From: Marsupella aquatica
Taxonomy: Eukaryota > Marchantiophyta
DNA length: 64,000 bases
Assembly: GCA_973895155.1 (NCBI GenBank)
Contig: OZ316895.1
Span: 10,602,001 to 10,666,000 of the forward strand
Direction: 5' to 3'
Shown here: piece by piece, positions 25,301 to 37,300 of the stretch
How the letters are laid out: every line of letters starts with the position of its first letter
Numbering within the stretch: position 1 is the first letter of the stretch
Notes under the pieces: model-generated
Told to the model about the DNA's origin: nothing
What the model saw: only the letters and a program-made list of their open reading frames with translations
Databases searched by the model: none
Made by a program: the position numbers and the translations under genes

Positions 25301-28300
25301 GCACTGTAGATCAGGGTACTCTTTTAGGTGTAGCCATATGGTTTGTGAAGGGGAGATGCTGCGAATATTCTATATGACATTCCCTAGAGTACAAAATTGA
25401 GGGTGGGAGATTTACGGACGCACTGAGATTGTGGCTTGTTTATGGACCCTACTGAAACCCATAAGCTTTTGCAGATTTTATCCCGAAGTGACTAAGGCTT
25501 CCAGACAAAGTGAAGTCTTGTCAAATTCTGCCACTATAAGAAACTCTGATTGAAGATGTAGATGATTGGATGGATAGATGAACCAGGGTCCAGACACTGG
25601 TAGTGGGACTGCCCATGGAACACCAAGACATTCTGAAAACCCTATATGGCACTCATATTAGCAACTCCAACGTCATGTGTGAGCATGAGTTCTCAGGTTA
25701 ACTTTGATGTACTAAAGTATCATTGTTCACCCCTCATCATTTTGCTTCATGAATTATGTCCTTTTCACCCCACAAATGTCATTCCATTCTAATGCAATTT
25801 TTGAGATAACACTTGCTGGTGACTCCATGATTCCTTGGTATGTGTTGTTTTTTTTTTCTTGATAAGTCTGGCAGTTTTTTTTCAAGCTAAACGGGAGGAG
25901 GCCGGAACCGAGAACAACTCCCCCAAGATATAACAACCACCGCCCAAAGTGAAATTATAGTAATGAAATACAGAGTACATGAGATGATTCTTATGTGACA
26001 TCAACTCAAATGTGTTTTTTTTTCTATTAAAGAACACAAGTTAGCAAAAGAATCTTTTGGGGCATCACAAAGTTTTTTTTATTTCTGCAGAGAGTATGAG
26101 TATGAGACTTTAGGAGGAAGCAAAATGGGTTAATTTTGCTTTTAACTCCCTCTTTTTCTCTTCTCTTTGTTCAATTTTGCATTTTTTACGGACCCCACTA
26201 GAGGTCCCTTCCAAAATTCCTAACTCCACAGGGTGCCACATCATCATGGCGCGCTGCAAATAGGAACGGATTGGTTTCCACAATGAAATTATGCCAACAT
26301 TCGTGTTTGCGTCAAGATTTTGGTAAAATTGAGGACGCCATGCCGTAAAGCTTGATGTAAAAAGTTATCAAAAATAACTGTTTTATTTACCCTGAGGCTT
26401 TCAACTCAGTTTTATTTACCCCGCTTAACCAACTGCCCACCCTTTTTTTTGAATTGTAATTCAATTGTAATTAAAGTAATGAAGCAACACTTTAATTACA
26501 ATGCCAGTTAAGAATCCTGAGCATGGCAGTTAAGAATCCTGTTTCTGCAGCGCCAGAAGGTCATTTCTGTCTAGCACTCCTTCTCTAGCAATCTGTCTTC
26601 CGACATTGTCGTTTCCTTGTGTCGTGCTTGTGGACAGAAAAATTATATGACGAACAGATTTAGCTTGTGAAGTAGGCAATTATTGAGCAGGAAATACCAA
26701 ACATTGCTCCACAATTTGATGTAGCTTAGTGAGCGTTGCCCTACTTTTCTTGGAGTGGAGATCCGAATCAGTAACAAACAAAAGAACATAACAATTTCAT
26801 AAGGATGAAACGAGCACACTGACTGCACCATCGCCCTTGTGGGTTCTTACAGATCCAATCTATTACACAAGCTCGTATTTCAGGAGTTCATAAAGGAGGC
26901 AGCTTGAAATCAAAGACCAGTCTGCATGTAGGACTTCAAATTGTATCTCCATATATGGTTTTTGAAAGGGAAGAGCTAACCCAATGCGCCATTGCACCGG
27001 ACAGAGCTCGGCTTGATTTGGCAGTAAGAAATACTATCTAGCAATTGATAGACCAGGGCTCTACAAGTTTCTACGAGCACAGTCGATGCCTTTTCATGAT
27101 CAAATTGAAAATATTAGAAGTGAAGCTGATTTGAGAGGTCACTTGATAAGGACACAGATCATTATTGGAGCGAACAGAAGCAACGACTCTGTCAAACGCA
27201 TTGACTCTCAAGAGGCGCGTTTGCAAGAGGCTGTGGTAAAAAGGATTGTGTTTAAAGAGACGTTCAGATATGGATAAAGGATTTTGATGAAATCATCCGG
27301 GAGTTCCAGGGTGAGAGGTCAATGTGGTTATTGTGAGGAAGAAGGAACGGAAACTAAGAGATGAGGAACTCGGGGCGGAGGAGTAGGTTTGGCTGCTGAA
27401 AGGCGAAAAAGATTGAAAGGTTCAGGTGACGATTAGAGCTGTTTGGGAGACAGTAGCAGGAATGCATTTGTTGAAGTTCAGGAGAGAAACGATCGAATGT
27501 GATTTCTGTGATGAGAAGAATTGGGTTGAAAACTGATTTATAATGTGAATGGGACGTAAGGAATCGGGAAGTGTAATGGAGAAGATAGGGGTCCACGAAC
27601 TAATTTCTGTTTATTTAATGGTGCCAAAGGTAAGAAAAGGGGCAGGACTAGAGGGGGCAAGGGAGTGAAGAAATAGGGAAAAGGGGGAGAGAAAAATTAA
27701 AATGTTCCCCTCCCAATAACATTCATTTGTGCAACCACACCTTGACCACGACAAGCCCCAAGGGACCATCACCTCTCTTGCACTCACTCTCACCCTCCCA
27801 AATCCTTGCTCTCTCAACAACATGCACTCACAACAATAGCATGAAATAAAAATACAAAAGTGAAGGCAACTGTTTTTACATTTTTTATTCAATTTATTTG
27901 TTTTAGCTTTTGTATAAAAATGGTCTCAAATTTTGTTATTCCATCTAATCCTCCAACATTCTCTTGAAGAAGGTTTTTGCACAATGCTCCAGACATGTTT
28001 TCTCCACAAGACCCACCTTGCTTGACGTGCCCCGTTGTCTCTATTAGTCTCCATTGTGCTCTAAATCTTTCCCCAACTATTTGCCCCCATTTTGCATCTT
28101 GGTCCTCACTTTTGTTCCATCTTTTGTATCATCAACAATAAAGATTTCTTGCCTGACTATTATCCATGTATTCTCACTAGGTACCCATTTGAGCCTTATC
28201 CCATATTTTTCTGTTGACTTCAATTACACCATTTCATGTGCTAGTTTGAACAAGATCTACACATTGACAAAACTTTCCACATGAAATCAGCTAGAAAGAT

Positions 28301-28439
28301 TTTTGGCAAATCCAATATTTTTAGTTTGATCCACCTAAAAACCCAAGCCTTGAGTCAACATTTCTTTACCTTACCTCAATGTTTCTATGAAATGCTTTTT
28401 GGCGTTGGGTTTGGCAACAAGATGGCCGCAATAACCTTA
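25301..28439. other. Gene-free intergenic DNA
   Basis: No coding exon, RNA gene or element boundary was recognised. A 22-bp-period direct repeat of cagttaagaatcctg lies around 26,506-26,541, and a T-rich tract at 25,845-25,885. Confidence 0.5.
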
Positions 28440-28720
28440 TAGTTGCAACACCTTCATGACCGAAATAATTGCATCGCCATAATGAGAACATGGTCTCAAC
28501 AACATTTGAGATGTCTAAAGAACTTTCTTACCTCACTTGCATTTATTTGCATTGTTCTACATTTCTTTGGCTTACGTGCATATTTTTGCTTCACCTCAAC
28601 ATTTTGTCTCACCTCAACATTTTTTGCCTCACCGCAACATCTAAACTTGCCTAAAAAAGTTTTGCCTTGCCTCAACATCTTTGCCTTACCTCAACATTTT
28701 TGCCTTGCCTTGACATGGCT
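28440..28720 (+). repeat. Second locus of the pyrimidine-rich repeat
   Basis: Degenerate iterations of cctcaacattttt and cttgcctcaacatc run through this segment, matching the style of the block at 6,060-6,480. The repeat joins directly onto the LINE-like fragment that follows. Confidence 0.6.
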
Positions 28721-28729
28721 GCAACTGTG

Positions 28730-29345
28730 GACACTAGTCCGAACAAGGCTACAGGTTGTTTTTTCTTTGGCAAACTGGATAGTGCAATCAGGTCCCCAAA
28801 ATGCAACCCTGGCTTCCTTTTACTCATTCACACGATGATTCGCAGCATCTGGTTGGAGCGTTGCCAATGCACTTTCCAAGCTAACTCTGCTCGGTTTCCT
28901 TTGCATCTCATTCTCCATGGCATTGTTCATGCTACACTTAACTGTACTAGCAGTGTGCATAAGGCTTGGCGGTTGAGTCGGACACTCGGTGACATTACTA
29001 TTATGATTGAACGGGAGAGGCGGTGACACTGCTCTCCTATAGTCTCATTTTAGGGGTGTCTGCCTGGCTGTTCTATGTGGTACAACTAACTCCTCTCTTG
29101 GGAGGTGTTTTGTTTCAGGCTTCTTGCCTTTGTTGGATGGTTGGCCCTTGTAATTGCTGTCACCCTTGTGCGTGGGGTGGTTTCCTTGGGGTGGTTTTGC
29201 CCCGGCCTTTTGAGTGTGGTTTTTGTGTGCTTTGGACACCTGGGGTCAGTTGTTCTTTGTGCCCCGCTGGTCTTGCCGCGGTGGCCTCTGGAATAAATGG
29301 GCGCTCTGCTCCCTTCTTTTTATAAAAGAAAAAAAAGAAAAGAAA
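28730..29345 (+). mobile_element. LINE-like 3' end fragment with A-rich tail
   Basis: A frame ending at 29,026 carries IRSIWLERCQCTFQ, which resembles the zinc-finger/RNase-H-proximal end of plant non-LTR reverse transcriptases (the W-LER-x-x motif). It is followed by about 300 bp of GT-rich 3' UTR-like sequence and an A-rich tail (29,325-29,352). No reverse transcriptase core is present, so this would be a 5'-truncated copy. Assignment rests on one short motif plus the tail. Confidence 0.4.
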
Positions 29346-30648
29346 AAAAGAGAGTGGTTGGGTTAGTTTATATATAGAGGTGCCTACCAGCTAATTTGTA
29401 AATGGACTTAAGATTTTAATAATTAATTAGTTCTTGAGCGAACCAGGATGGAAGTATGGCAATCGTACATCCAACCACTCCTCTAACCGGTCATTTTGGT
29501 GCAACCTTTCACTCCGGTTACCGGTCACTCGTAAGGATACTCTGAATAGCCCCTGAATCTGCGTATTCCTAGCAGATCAAAGAGGAACTTCACAAAGCTT
29601 GCACGGCGACACGAATCAATCCGCTCATCCACCTCTGAAAACAAATCCAGAAGCCACCGAAGAGATTTGGAGCAGCATTCCAATCAATGAAGGCCGGGAA
29701 TCGATTCTAGACGAAGTAGATCCGTATCATCGTGGGGCGACACAAGACCTCGAAGAGCACTCTACTGCTCTGCTCAGCTCTGCTCGACATTCGGCGGTGC
29801 TCCCCTGCGACGGTAATGTCAATTTTGGACACTTCTCTCCCACAGAGAAAATGATCCCTCCCTGGAGATGACTCAGTGAAACGTGACCCATTTTCGCTTC
29901 CATCCAATTGCTGGGATCTTCTCTGCTTGTGAATGACTAGTTGTCAATTTTGGCTACCCATGGCGTGACCCCGCAATTCTCGAGTTCACGAGGGGGTGAC
30001 ATGTACACTCGTCTCTCCATTTCGAAAGGGAGTCGGTCAGAGAAATTAGCAGCCAGCTGAAGCTAGCATGCTCGGTATGGTACAGTAGTCTCGCAGACAC
30101 TCGATACTCGGGAGCATTTTCGCTCGATGCAGAGTATACCTGAGTTCTCCTCTCAGAGAGATACTTGCTCTGCAATCCTATGTCCAAGCTATTAACTGGG
30201 TAGAAGATATCGAGACGAAGAACTTATTTCTGTCCCTTACTTTCCGCACACCATGTTGAGTCCTACATTGTAGAGGTTAGGACGGACACCATCGTCCCAA
30301 CGGTGCCCCCCCTCTCTATACTTTAGACAATGTGATCTAAGGGTTCGGGTTTTGCTGTTCATGTAAGGAGAAGTTCATGACCTCTAATGCTTGCTATCGA
30401 GAAGAATTGCTCACGAAACATAGAGGGACGCACAAGGAGAATGGTCAAAGATTCGTACTGAATTTGAAGGTAAAGCGAATTAGCAAACTCTACCAACAGC
30501 TCACATAGCAGAGTAGACGGTCTCCAAACAACCGACGGGCTTGGCACAGCTCACATAACAGAGTAGACGGTCCCCAAACAACCGACGGGAATGGCAGGAA
30601 CGTAATTGGTCAAGTTATCGAGGAACTGTGCAGTGGTAGCCAACTAAC

Positions 30649-30864
30649 CTGCCACGTTTTGGGTAAAGGTGAGGCGGCCGTGACATCAACCTTAGCATTT
30701 ATGTCGTCCAAGACTTTGCCCGCGGGATCCATGCCAGCAGTATCCTTCGATGCCTTACCCACAATTATACCAATGAGAAGAGAGAGAATTGGATTTAGTA
30801 ATGATCTGGGTTTTCGCCCGTGGTTTGCTAGTAAAGCAGAGTGTAGAGAACTCGAATGAATCAT
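30649..30864 (-). other. Minus-strand open segment shared by both units
   Basis: Upstream of the SDR start and on the opposite strand, a 72-codon open segment contains SKDTAGMDPAGKVLDDINA. The equivalent stretch in unit B (35,593-35,790) keeps most of this peptide but has a one-base insertion and stops early. I do not recognise the product. Similarity may simply reflect the DNA duplication, so this is recorded as an observation rather than a gene. Confidence 0.2.
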
Positions 30865-31012
30865 ACCAACTAGTGAATTATTTGGCAACGAGTAAGTGAG
30901 TCCAGCATTCCCTCGAGGAAATGGTAGAGAATCCTCCTGGTCGAATTCGGATTGGAGATCTCAGACGAACGGACTTTGCGTCGTGGGCTTGGATTTCAGA
31001 AACAGTAGAACG

Positions 31013-33257
31013 ATGTCAGACCTCGCAAAGCAATGGAGTCTCCACGGCAAGACTGCCCTGGTTACTGGCGGCACCAAGGGAATTGGGTACTGTTTCTTTC
31101 TCAACAATCAATCATTCTCTTTGTCTGTCTCTGTGGGTGTGCAGGCTGGATTGCTTGTTTCAGCTCAGCATTTTGTGTGATTATAATAGCACATGAGCAC
31201 TTCCTTCTGGTTCTGTCCCGTCCTCAACTGGATCGCTGGACTTGTTTGGATTGCAGGCCTATTTGGAACTGTGAATCAAAGCCATATATTGTGATTTTTA
31301 GTTTTGTTTTAAACGAAATGCACCGCAGCGGCAGCGTATGCGTGAGCAGCATTCGTGTTCTTCAGAAGCTTTCGATGAGGCTCTCTCATCCCCCTGCATT
31401 TCACGAACTGGTCATTCTAAGAGATATAAGAGTCTAGCTGACATCGTCGGACTCTTTCCCTTTGTTCGGAGGAAGATCAGCGAATCAGTAAATGTCTCTA
31501 TTTGTTTGTTTACTTGTCTGCCTCCCTGCCTCTCTGACTTCCTGCTGCCTCTTACAATTTTTTATAACCTCTTCGTCCTCCCGTTTGTTGTTCTCGGCAG
31601 CAGCTGACGATGATATGCGTTTTGTGTTGGTTCAGAAAGGCTGTGGCGGACGAGCTTCTTGGCCTGGGAGCATCCGTGTATGTTTGTGGCCGGTCAGAGG
31701 AGACCCTCGATGCAGTCCTGAAAACTTGGAAAGAGGCAGGGTACAATGTTGGTGGGTCCAGTGCGGACGTTTCGTCCAGAGAAGCACGAAGAGAGCTGAT
31801 GAAGAAGGTCGAGTCGTTTTTTAAAGGGAAGCTGGATATTCTGGTACTGTCGTCTCTTCTTCCATGGAATTTTCGTTCATTTTCATTCCAATGACTTTCA
31901 TATTGTCTCGGTTTCTTCTTCCTCAAATTCCAAATCTTATTCTCTTTCGCGTTTCCCTCCTTGCTCCGAGCTCCTCCGAATGAAGCTTCAGGGAGGAGCT
32001 TGAAGTTCAGTAAGGTTTTTAATTGACTCTGCCCAAATTTAAGATGTTACCTACAGATTCTCAACAAGAGGTGTTATTCATATTACTCCTGAGTGTGATT
32101 CAAGCTAATTAGGCAGTCCACAGTAGTAAATAGGCTAAAAGAGGTGGCTTGTGACGATGACAGTGGTCTAACACGAAGTACTTGATCAATTCAGGTGAAC
32201 AATGCAGGTTCAAATATCCGAAAACCGACACTTGAGTACACTGCTGAGGAATTTTCCTTTTTAATGTCCACAAATTTTGAATCAGTTTATCACTTGAATC
32301 AGTTGGCTCACCCTCTGTTGAAGGCCTCTGGGAAGTCAAGCATTGTTTTTGTCTCCTCGGTTGCTGGAGTCACTGGAATTCGTTCAGGCACAGTGTATGC
32401 AGCTTCGAAAGGTAATTCTTTCATCGATATCCTAGCCTCTAAACTCACACTGTAAGAGAAACCATTAGTCGTGCAAAGGAGTGTAACTAGCTTGTCTAAG
32501 TAAAGGACGAGTGTGAAAGGAGGACAGCATTTTATGCACTGTTTCCTTGAAATCTTTCGGTCTACTTTTTTGAAATCAGGAAATGAAATCAGTTTAGCCT
32601 CAATAACTGTTTCCGTTGTTCGATTTGCCACTCGTTGCAGCTTCTATCAATCAAATCGCGAAGAACTTGGGGTGTGAGTGGGCCAAGGATGGCATTCGAG
32701 TAAATTCAGTTGCCCCGTGGTACATAAAGACAGAGTTGGTGGAGAAGGTCTTACTTCGCGTCCCTGTAACCCGTGATTGACATTTTCCTCTAGGGAACAA
32801 AGTTTCTGTTCTACTTTCAATTCCACAACCTGCGGGTTCGTATTTTCTCTCATTTGAAAGTAAAAAATATTTAATGTAAAGAGATATATGTCGGACGAGC
32901 AACCCACCGAAGTGTTCTCGTTGTTAATCAACCTGAAGGTAATAAATATTTTTCTTGCGTATGTCCGTCTTACGGACGCTTAATAATTTGAGACAGACCA
33001 CATGCCCGGTCACGAGATTTCATTTACATCAGTTCACTTACATGATTGTGTTGATCCACGTGCAGCTATTTGACGACAAAGGTTTCTCGGATGACGTGAT
33101 CCAGCGGACACCGATGAGGCGAATTGGGACCTGCCAGGAAGTTGCTTCTGTAGTTGCATTTCTGTGTCTCCCTGCAGCCTCTTATGTGACTGGTCAAGTT
33201 ATCTCCGTAGATGGAGGATTGACCGCCAATGGCTTCTATCCTCTCATTGACGCTTGA
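31013..33257 (+). CDS. Tropinone reductase-like SDR, copy 1
   Basis: This is a classical short-chain dehydrogenase/reductase of the tropinone-reductase-like group, an NAD(P)H-dependent carbonyl/alcohol oxidoreductase. The substrate cannot be told from sequence. Five exons (31013-31086, 31636-31843, 32195-32411, 32641-32747, 33066-33257) total 798 nt, or 265 residues plus stop, the usual family length. The cofactor loop is TGGTKGIG (18-25); an Arg at the end of beta-2 (VYVCGRS) suggests NADPH. NNAG is at 96-99, and the catalytic set N121, S149, Y162, K166 is present with YAASK. The C-terminal GQVISVDGG is typical. There is no signal peptide or membrane segment, so cytosolic location is likely. 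It is the first of a tandem pair about 93% identical in protein. Confidence 0.93.
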
Positions 33258-34381
33258 GACAACAAGTAGATGGGAACTTCAGCTGCTGCAACGACTGGTC
33301 GGAGGAGAAGTGCACGAGCACATTTCCCATTTGAAAGAAAGCATGGGAAGTGGACTCTAATGCACATCGGTACAAAAATTTGAAGTCAATTTGCTTCGCT
33401 TGTGTAGTGGACTTGTGACAGACAAGTGTAAAGTTGTGCGTGTATGGTCACAACTTTTGTTTGGGACATACGATTGAGTGTTCTATCAACGGAGCATTCA
33501 AACGGCTATGCACCAGACTACAACGACCAGCATTGGGAAATGAAGTGTTAACAGACTCTCCTCGGTCGTGGAAGTTAGTATCCTGGACTGACAGAATGAA
33601 TGAACGGAAGGAACAGTTAAGCAATTTTGAGAGAGATACAGAGGCTGCTCCCAGGGGGGCAAGCTATTTGTGATGAGTACTCTCACAAATTAATGAATTA
33701 ATGTCGTAAGTCACAGATGAGGACAATGAGATAGTTGATAGATGTAATGCGATTAACAGGAATCAAAACATTTAAATAAAGGTTGCACCGTGTACATTGA
33801 AACAATGTTCGTATCAAGAAGCAGACCTACACAGTCCAGAATCACACTGTACTAGTTAAGATGTTTTATATGTGGTTTGATACAAAGGCTCTACTATGAG
33901 AATTCTGAATTGTTACTTGTCAAATTTCAGGACAACATACCAATTCGAGTGACTAGTAAGATTAGCTGGCGATTCCTTACAGCAAAACAGACATGTCGAT
34001 TTGATATTCATATCGGCTAACAAATTTGAACGTAATGGTTAAACAGAATGACTCGGTTGTGCTCTTCGTAAGTGAAACGAAGGACCATAATGTAGATGTC
34101 CAATGAGAACAGTCTAATCATCACAAAGTTGTGAGCACGAAGCGCGAGACATCCCCGACTCCTCACAACAAAAGCATTGGTCATCCACAGACCAGACACA
34201 AACAATTCAACAAATTCGGCATCTTCTGCAAAGTTTGAACGATGAATAATGGGTCAGACGGAATTTGCTGCTTCAGTGCGAGTCTCTGGCCTCTCTTCTC
34301 CGGGGGGCGGTTGTTTGGGGTTCACACCCCTTTTGTGGTGAAAAGATTAAAAAACATTGAATATATTTGTGAGTGAGGCCC

Positions 34382-37300
34382 AAAATTTTAATAATTAACG
34401 AGTTTTTGAGCGGAACAGGAATGGCAATACGGCAGTCGTGCAATCACTCGGCTAACCGGTCGTTCGTGCATCCCAGGACTCCAGTAACCGGTCACTCGTA
34501 AGGATACACTGAATCGCCCCTGAATCTGCGAGACGATTGTCGCTTCATAGAAGATCAAAGAGGAACATCACAAAGCTGCACGGCGACACGAATTAATCCG
34601 CTCATCACCTCTCAAACAAATCTTGCGCCTCCCGAAGCAAGCGAAGAGATTTGGAGGACCATTCCAATCAATGAAAGCCGAGAATCGATCCGACTTGAAG
34701 TAGATCGGAATCATCTTGCGACGACACAAGACCTTGGAGAACAGTTTGCTGCGACGTAATTGCCAACGGTAATGTCAATTGTGAACACTTCTCTCCCACA
34801 GAGAAGATGATCCCTCCCCGGGATGACTCATTGAAACGTGACCGATTTTCGCTTCTTGTGAATGACTAGTTGTCAATTTCTGGGATCTTCTCTGCTTGTG
34901 AATGACTAGTTGTCAATTTTGGCTACCCGTGGCGTGACCCCGCAATGCTCGAGGTCACGAGCGGGTGACATGTATACTCACCTCTCCATTTCGAGTCGGA
35001 GTCGGTCAGACAAATTAGCAGCCAGCTGGAGCTCTCTATAGCCTGCTCGGTATGGTACAGTAGTCTCGCACACTCGGTAGTCGGGAGCATTCGCGTTTCA
35101 TGCAGAGGAGACCTGGGTTCGCCGTTCAGAGAGATACTGGCTTTGAAATCCTATGTCCAAGCTATAAACTTGGTAGAAGATAGAGAGACGCAGAACTTAG
35201 TTGCGTCCCTTACTTTCCTGATACCATGTTGCCTCCTACAATTGAGGTTAGGACGGACACCATCGTCCCAACGGTGCTCCCTCTCTCTACACACAGGACC
35301 ATGTGATCTAAGGGTACGGGTTTCGCTGTTCATGTAAGGAGAAGATCATGACCTTTAATGCCTTCTATCGAGAAGAATTACAGCTCTCGAAACATAGAGG
35401 GAGGCACAAGGAGAATGGACAAAGATTCGTACCGGGTTTGAAGGTCAAGCGAATTAGCGAACTCCCGCCGGTCTCCAGACAACCGACGGGAATGGCAGGA
35501 ATGTAATTGGTAAAGTTACGGAAGCACTGTGGAGTGCCAGCCAACTGACCTGCCACGTTTTGGGTTATCATACTAGTTTGGCGGCCGTGACGTCAACCGT
35601 TAGCATTAATGTGGTCCAAGACTTTGCCCGTGGGATCCATGCCAGCAGTATCCTTCGATAGCTTACTAACAATTATACCAATGAGAAGAGTGAGAATTGG
35701 ATCTATTTGTACCTTTTTCGTGTGGGTCTTCGCCCGTGGTTTGCTACAGTAGTGCAGCAGAGTGTCGAGAACTTGGAAAGTATCACACAACTTAGTGAAT
35801 TATTTGGCAACGAGTAAGTGAAGCCAGAATTGCCTGGAGGAACTGGTAGAGAATTCCGCTGGTCGAATTCGGATCGGAGATCTCAGACGAACGGACTGTG
35901 CGTTGTGGGCTTGTTTTCCAACAGAAAGAGTAGAACGATGTCAGACCTCGCAAAGCGTTGGAGTCTCCAGGGCAAGACCGCTCTGGTTACTGGCGGCACC
36001 AGGGGCATTGGGTACTGTTCTATCCCAACAATAAATAACTTTCTCTGTCTGTCTCTCTATGGCTGTGCAGGCTGGATTGCTTGTTTCAGCTGAGCATTTT
36101 TTGTGCTTGTTATGCTGAAGAAAATTAGCACTTCCTTCTTGTTCTATCCTTCCCCAAACTGCATCGCTGGTCTTGTTTGGATTTCAGGTCTATTTGGAAC
36201 AGTGAATCAAAGCCATGGATTAATAGTGATTGTATTTTTTTTTAAACATGCACCGTAGCGGCAGCGTGTGAGTGAGCAGCATTTTTCTTCTTCAGAAGCT
36301 TTCCATGAGGCTCTCTCAACCCCCTGCACTTCACGAACTGGTTATTCTAAAGAGATACACAGCCTGCTTAAATACGGTAGAGACTTGCTGGCGTCGTCTG
36401 ACTATTTCCCTTTGTTCGGAGGAAGATCAGCGAATCAGTCAATGTCTTGATTTGTTTGTTTTGATTGTCTGCCGCCCTGTCCCTCTGACTTCCTGCTGCC
36501 TCTTGGAATCATTTTGGACCTGTTCGTCTTCCCGTTTGTTGTTCTTGGCAGCAGCTGAGAATGAATATGCGTTTTGTGTTGGTTCAGGAAGGCTGTGGCG
36601 GACGAGCTTCTTGGCCTGGGAGCATCCGTGTATGTTTGCGGCCGGTCAGAAGAGACCCTCGAAGCAGTATTGAAGACGTGGAAAGAGGCACGGTACAATG
36701 TTGGTGGGTCCAGTGCGGACGTTTCGTCCAGAGAAGCACGAAGAGAGCTGATGAAGAAGGTCGAGTCGTTTTTTAAAGGGAAGCTGGATATTCTGGTACT
36801 GTTATCTCTTCTTCCATGGAATTCTCTTTCATTCTCCATCCAATGACACCACTGTGTCATATTGGCTCGGTTTTTTCTTCCTCAAGTTCCAATTCTGATT
36901 CTCTTGAGCGTTTCCCTCCTTGCTCCGAACTCCTCCAAATGGGGATTCCGGGGCTTCAACTCAATTCGAACATTTATGCTTCAGTTTTTCTCTATATGTT
37001 TCTGGTGGGGAAAAGTATATTTCAAATGAAATTAGTCGGGTTCTCTGTGAACCTCTTACAACTGCTGTTTATACTTGTCATTGGTGTGACGGGTCGGGAA
37101 ACTTGCTGGCATGTTATTATCCGCCAGGAATTTCGCTACCTGTATGGGCTGATATCAGTTTGAGCAGTATCCTCTTTTCTGGGTTTTGATCTTCTGGTTG
37201 GCATTTTGTGGGTCTTCGAAATGAGAGTTTAATGTTTGTCCAGAGGCTCATCTAGGTTGGTATGAAACATTTGCCTGCATTTCAAGTTTCGGCGTTTTCG

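Larger units (their letters stand above)
29411..34277 (+). repeat. Duplicated unit A (contains SDR gene 1)
   Basis: This segment is directly repeated at 34,382-39,655, starting from shared ttttaataattaa and ttgagcg words and ending at shared gacagacggaat-type sequence. Similarity runs through 5' flank, all five exons, the introns and the 3' flank, so the duplication was at DNA level and not by retroposition. Unit A has its own extra 50-bp tandem duplication at 30,497-30,589. Confidence 0.9.

Noticed and set aside
31033-31824. Long frames in SDR intron 1 and overlapping exon 2
   Set aside because: They are out of frame with the SDR domain, are not conserved in the equivalent intron of copy 2, and are explained by the gene's own exons.
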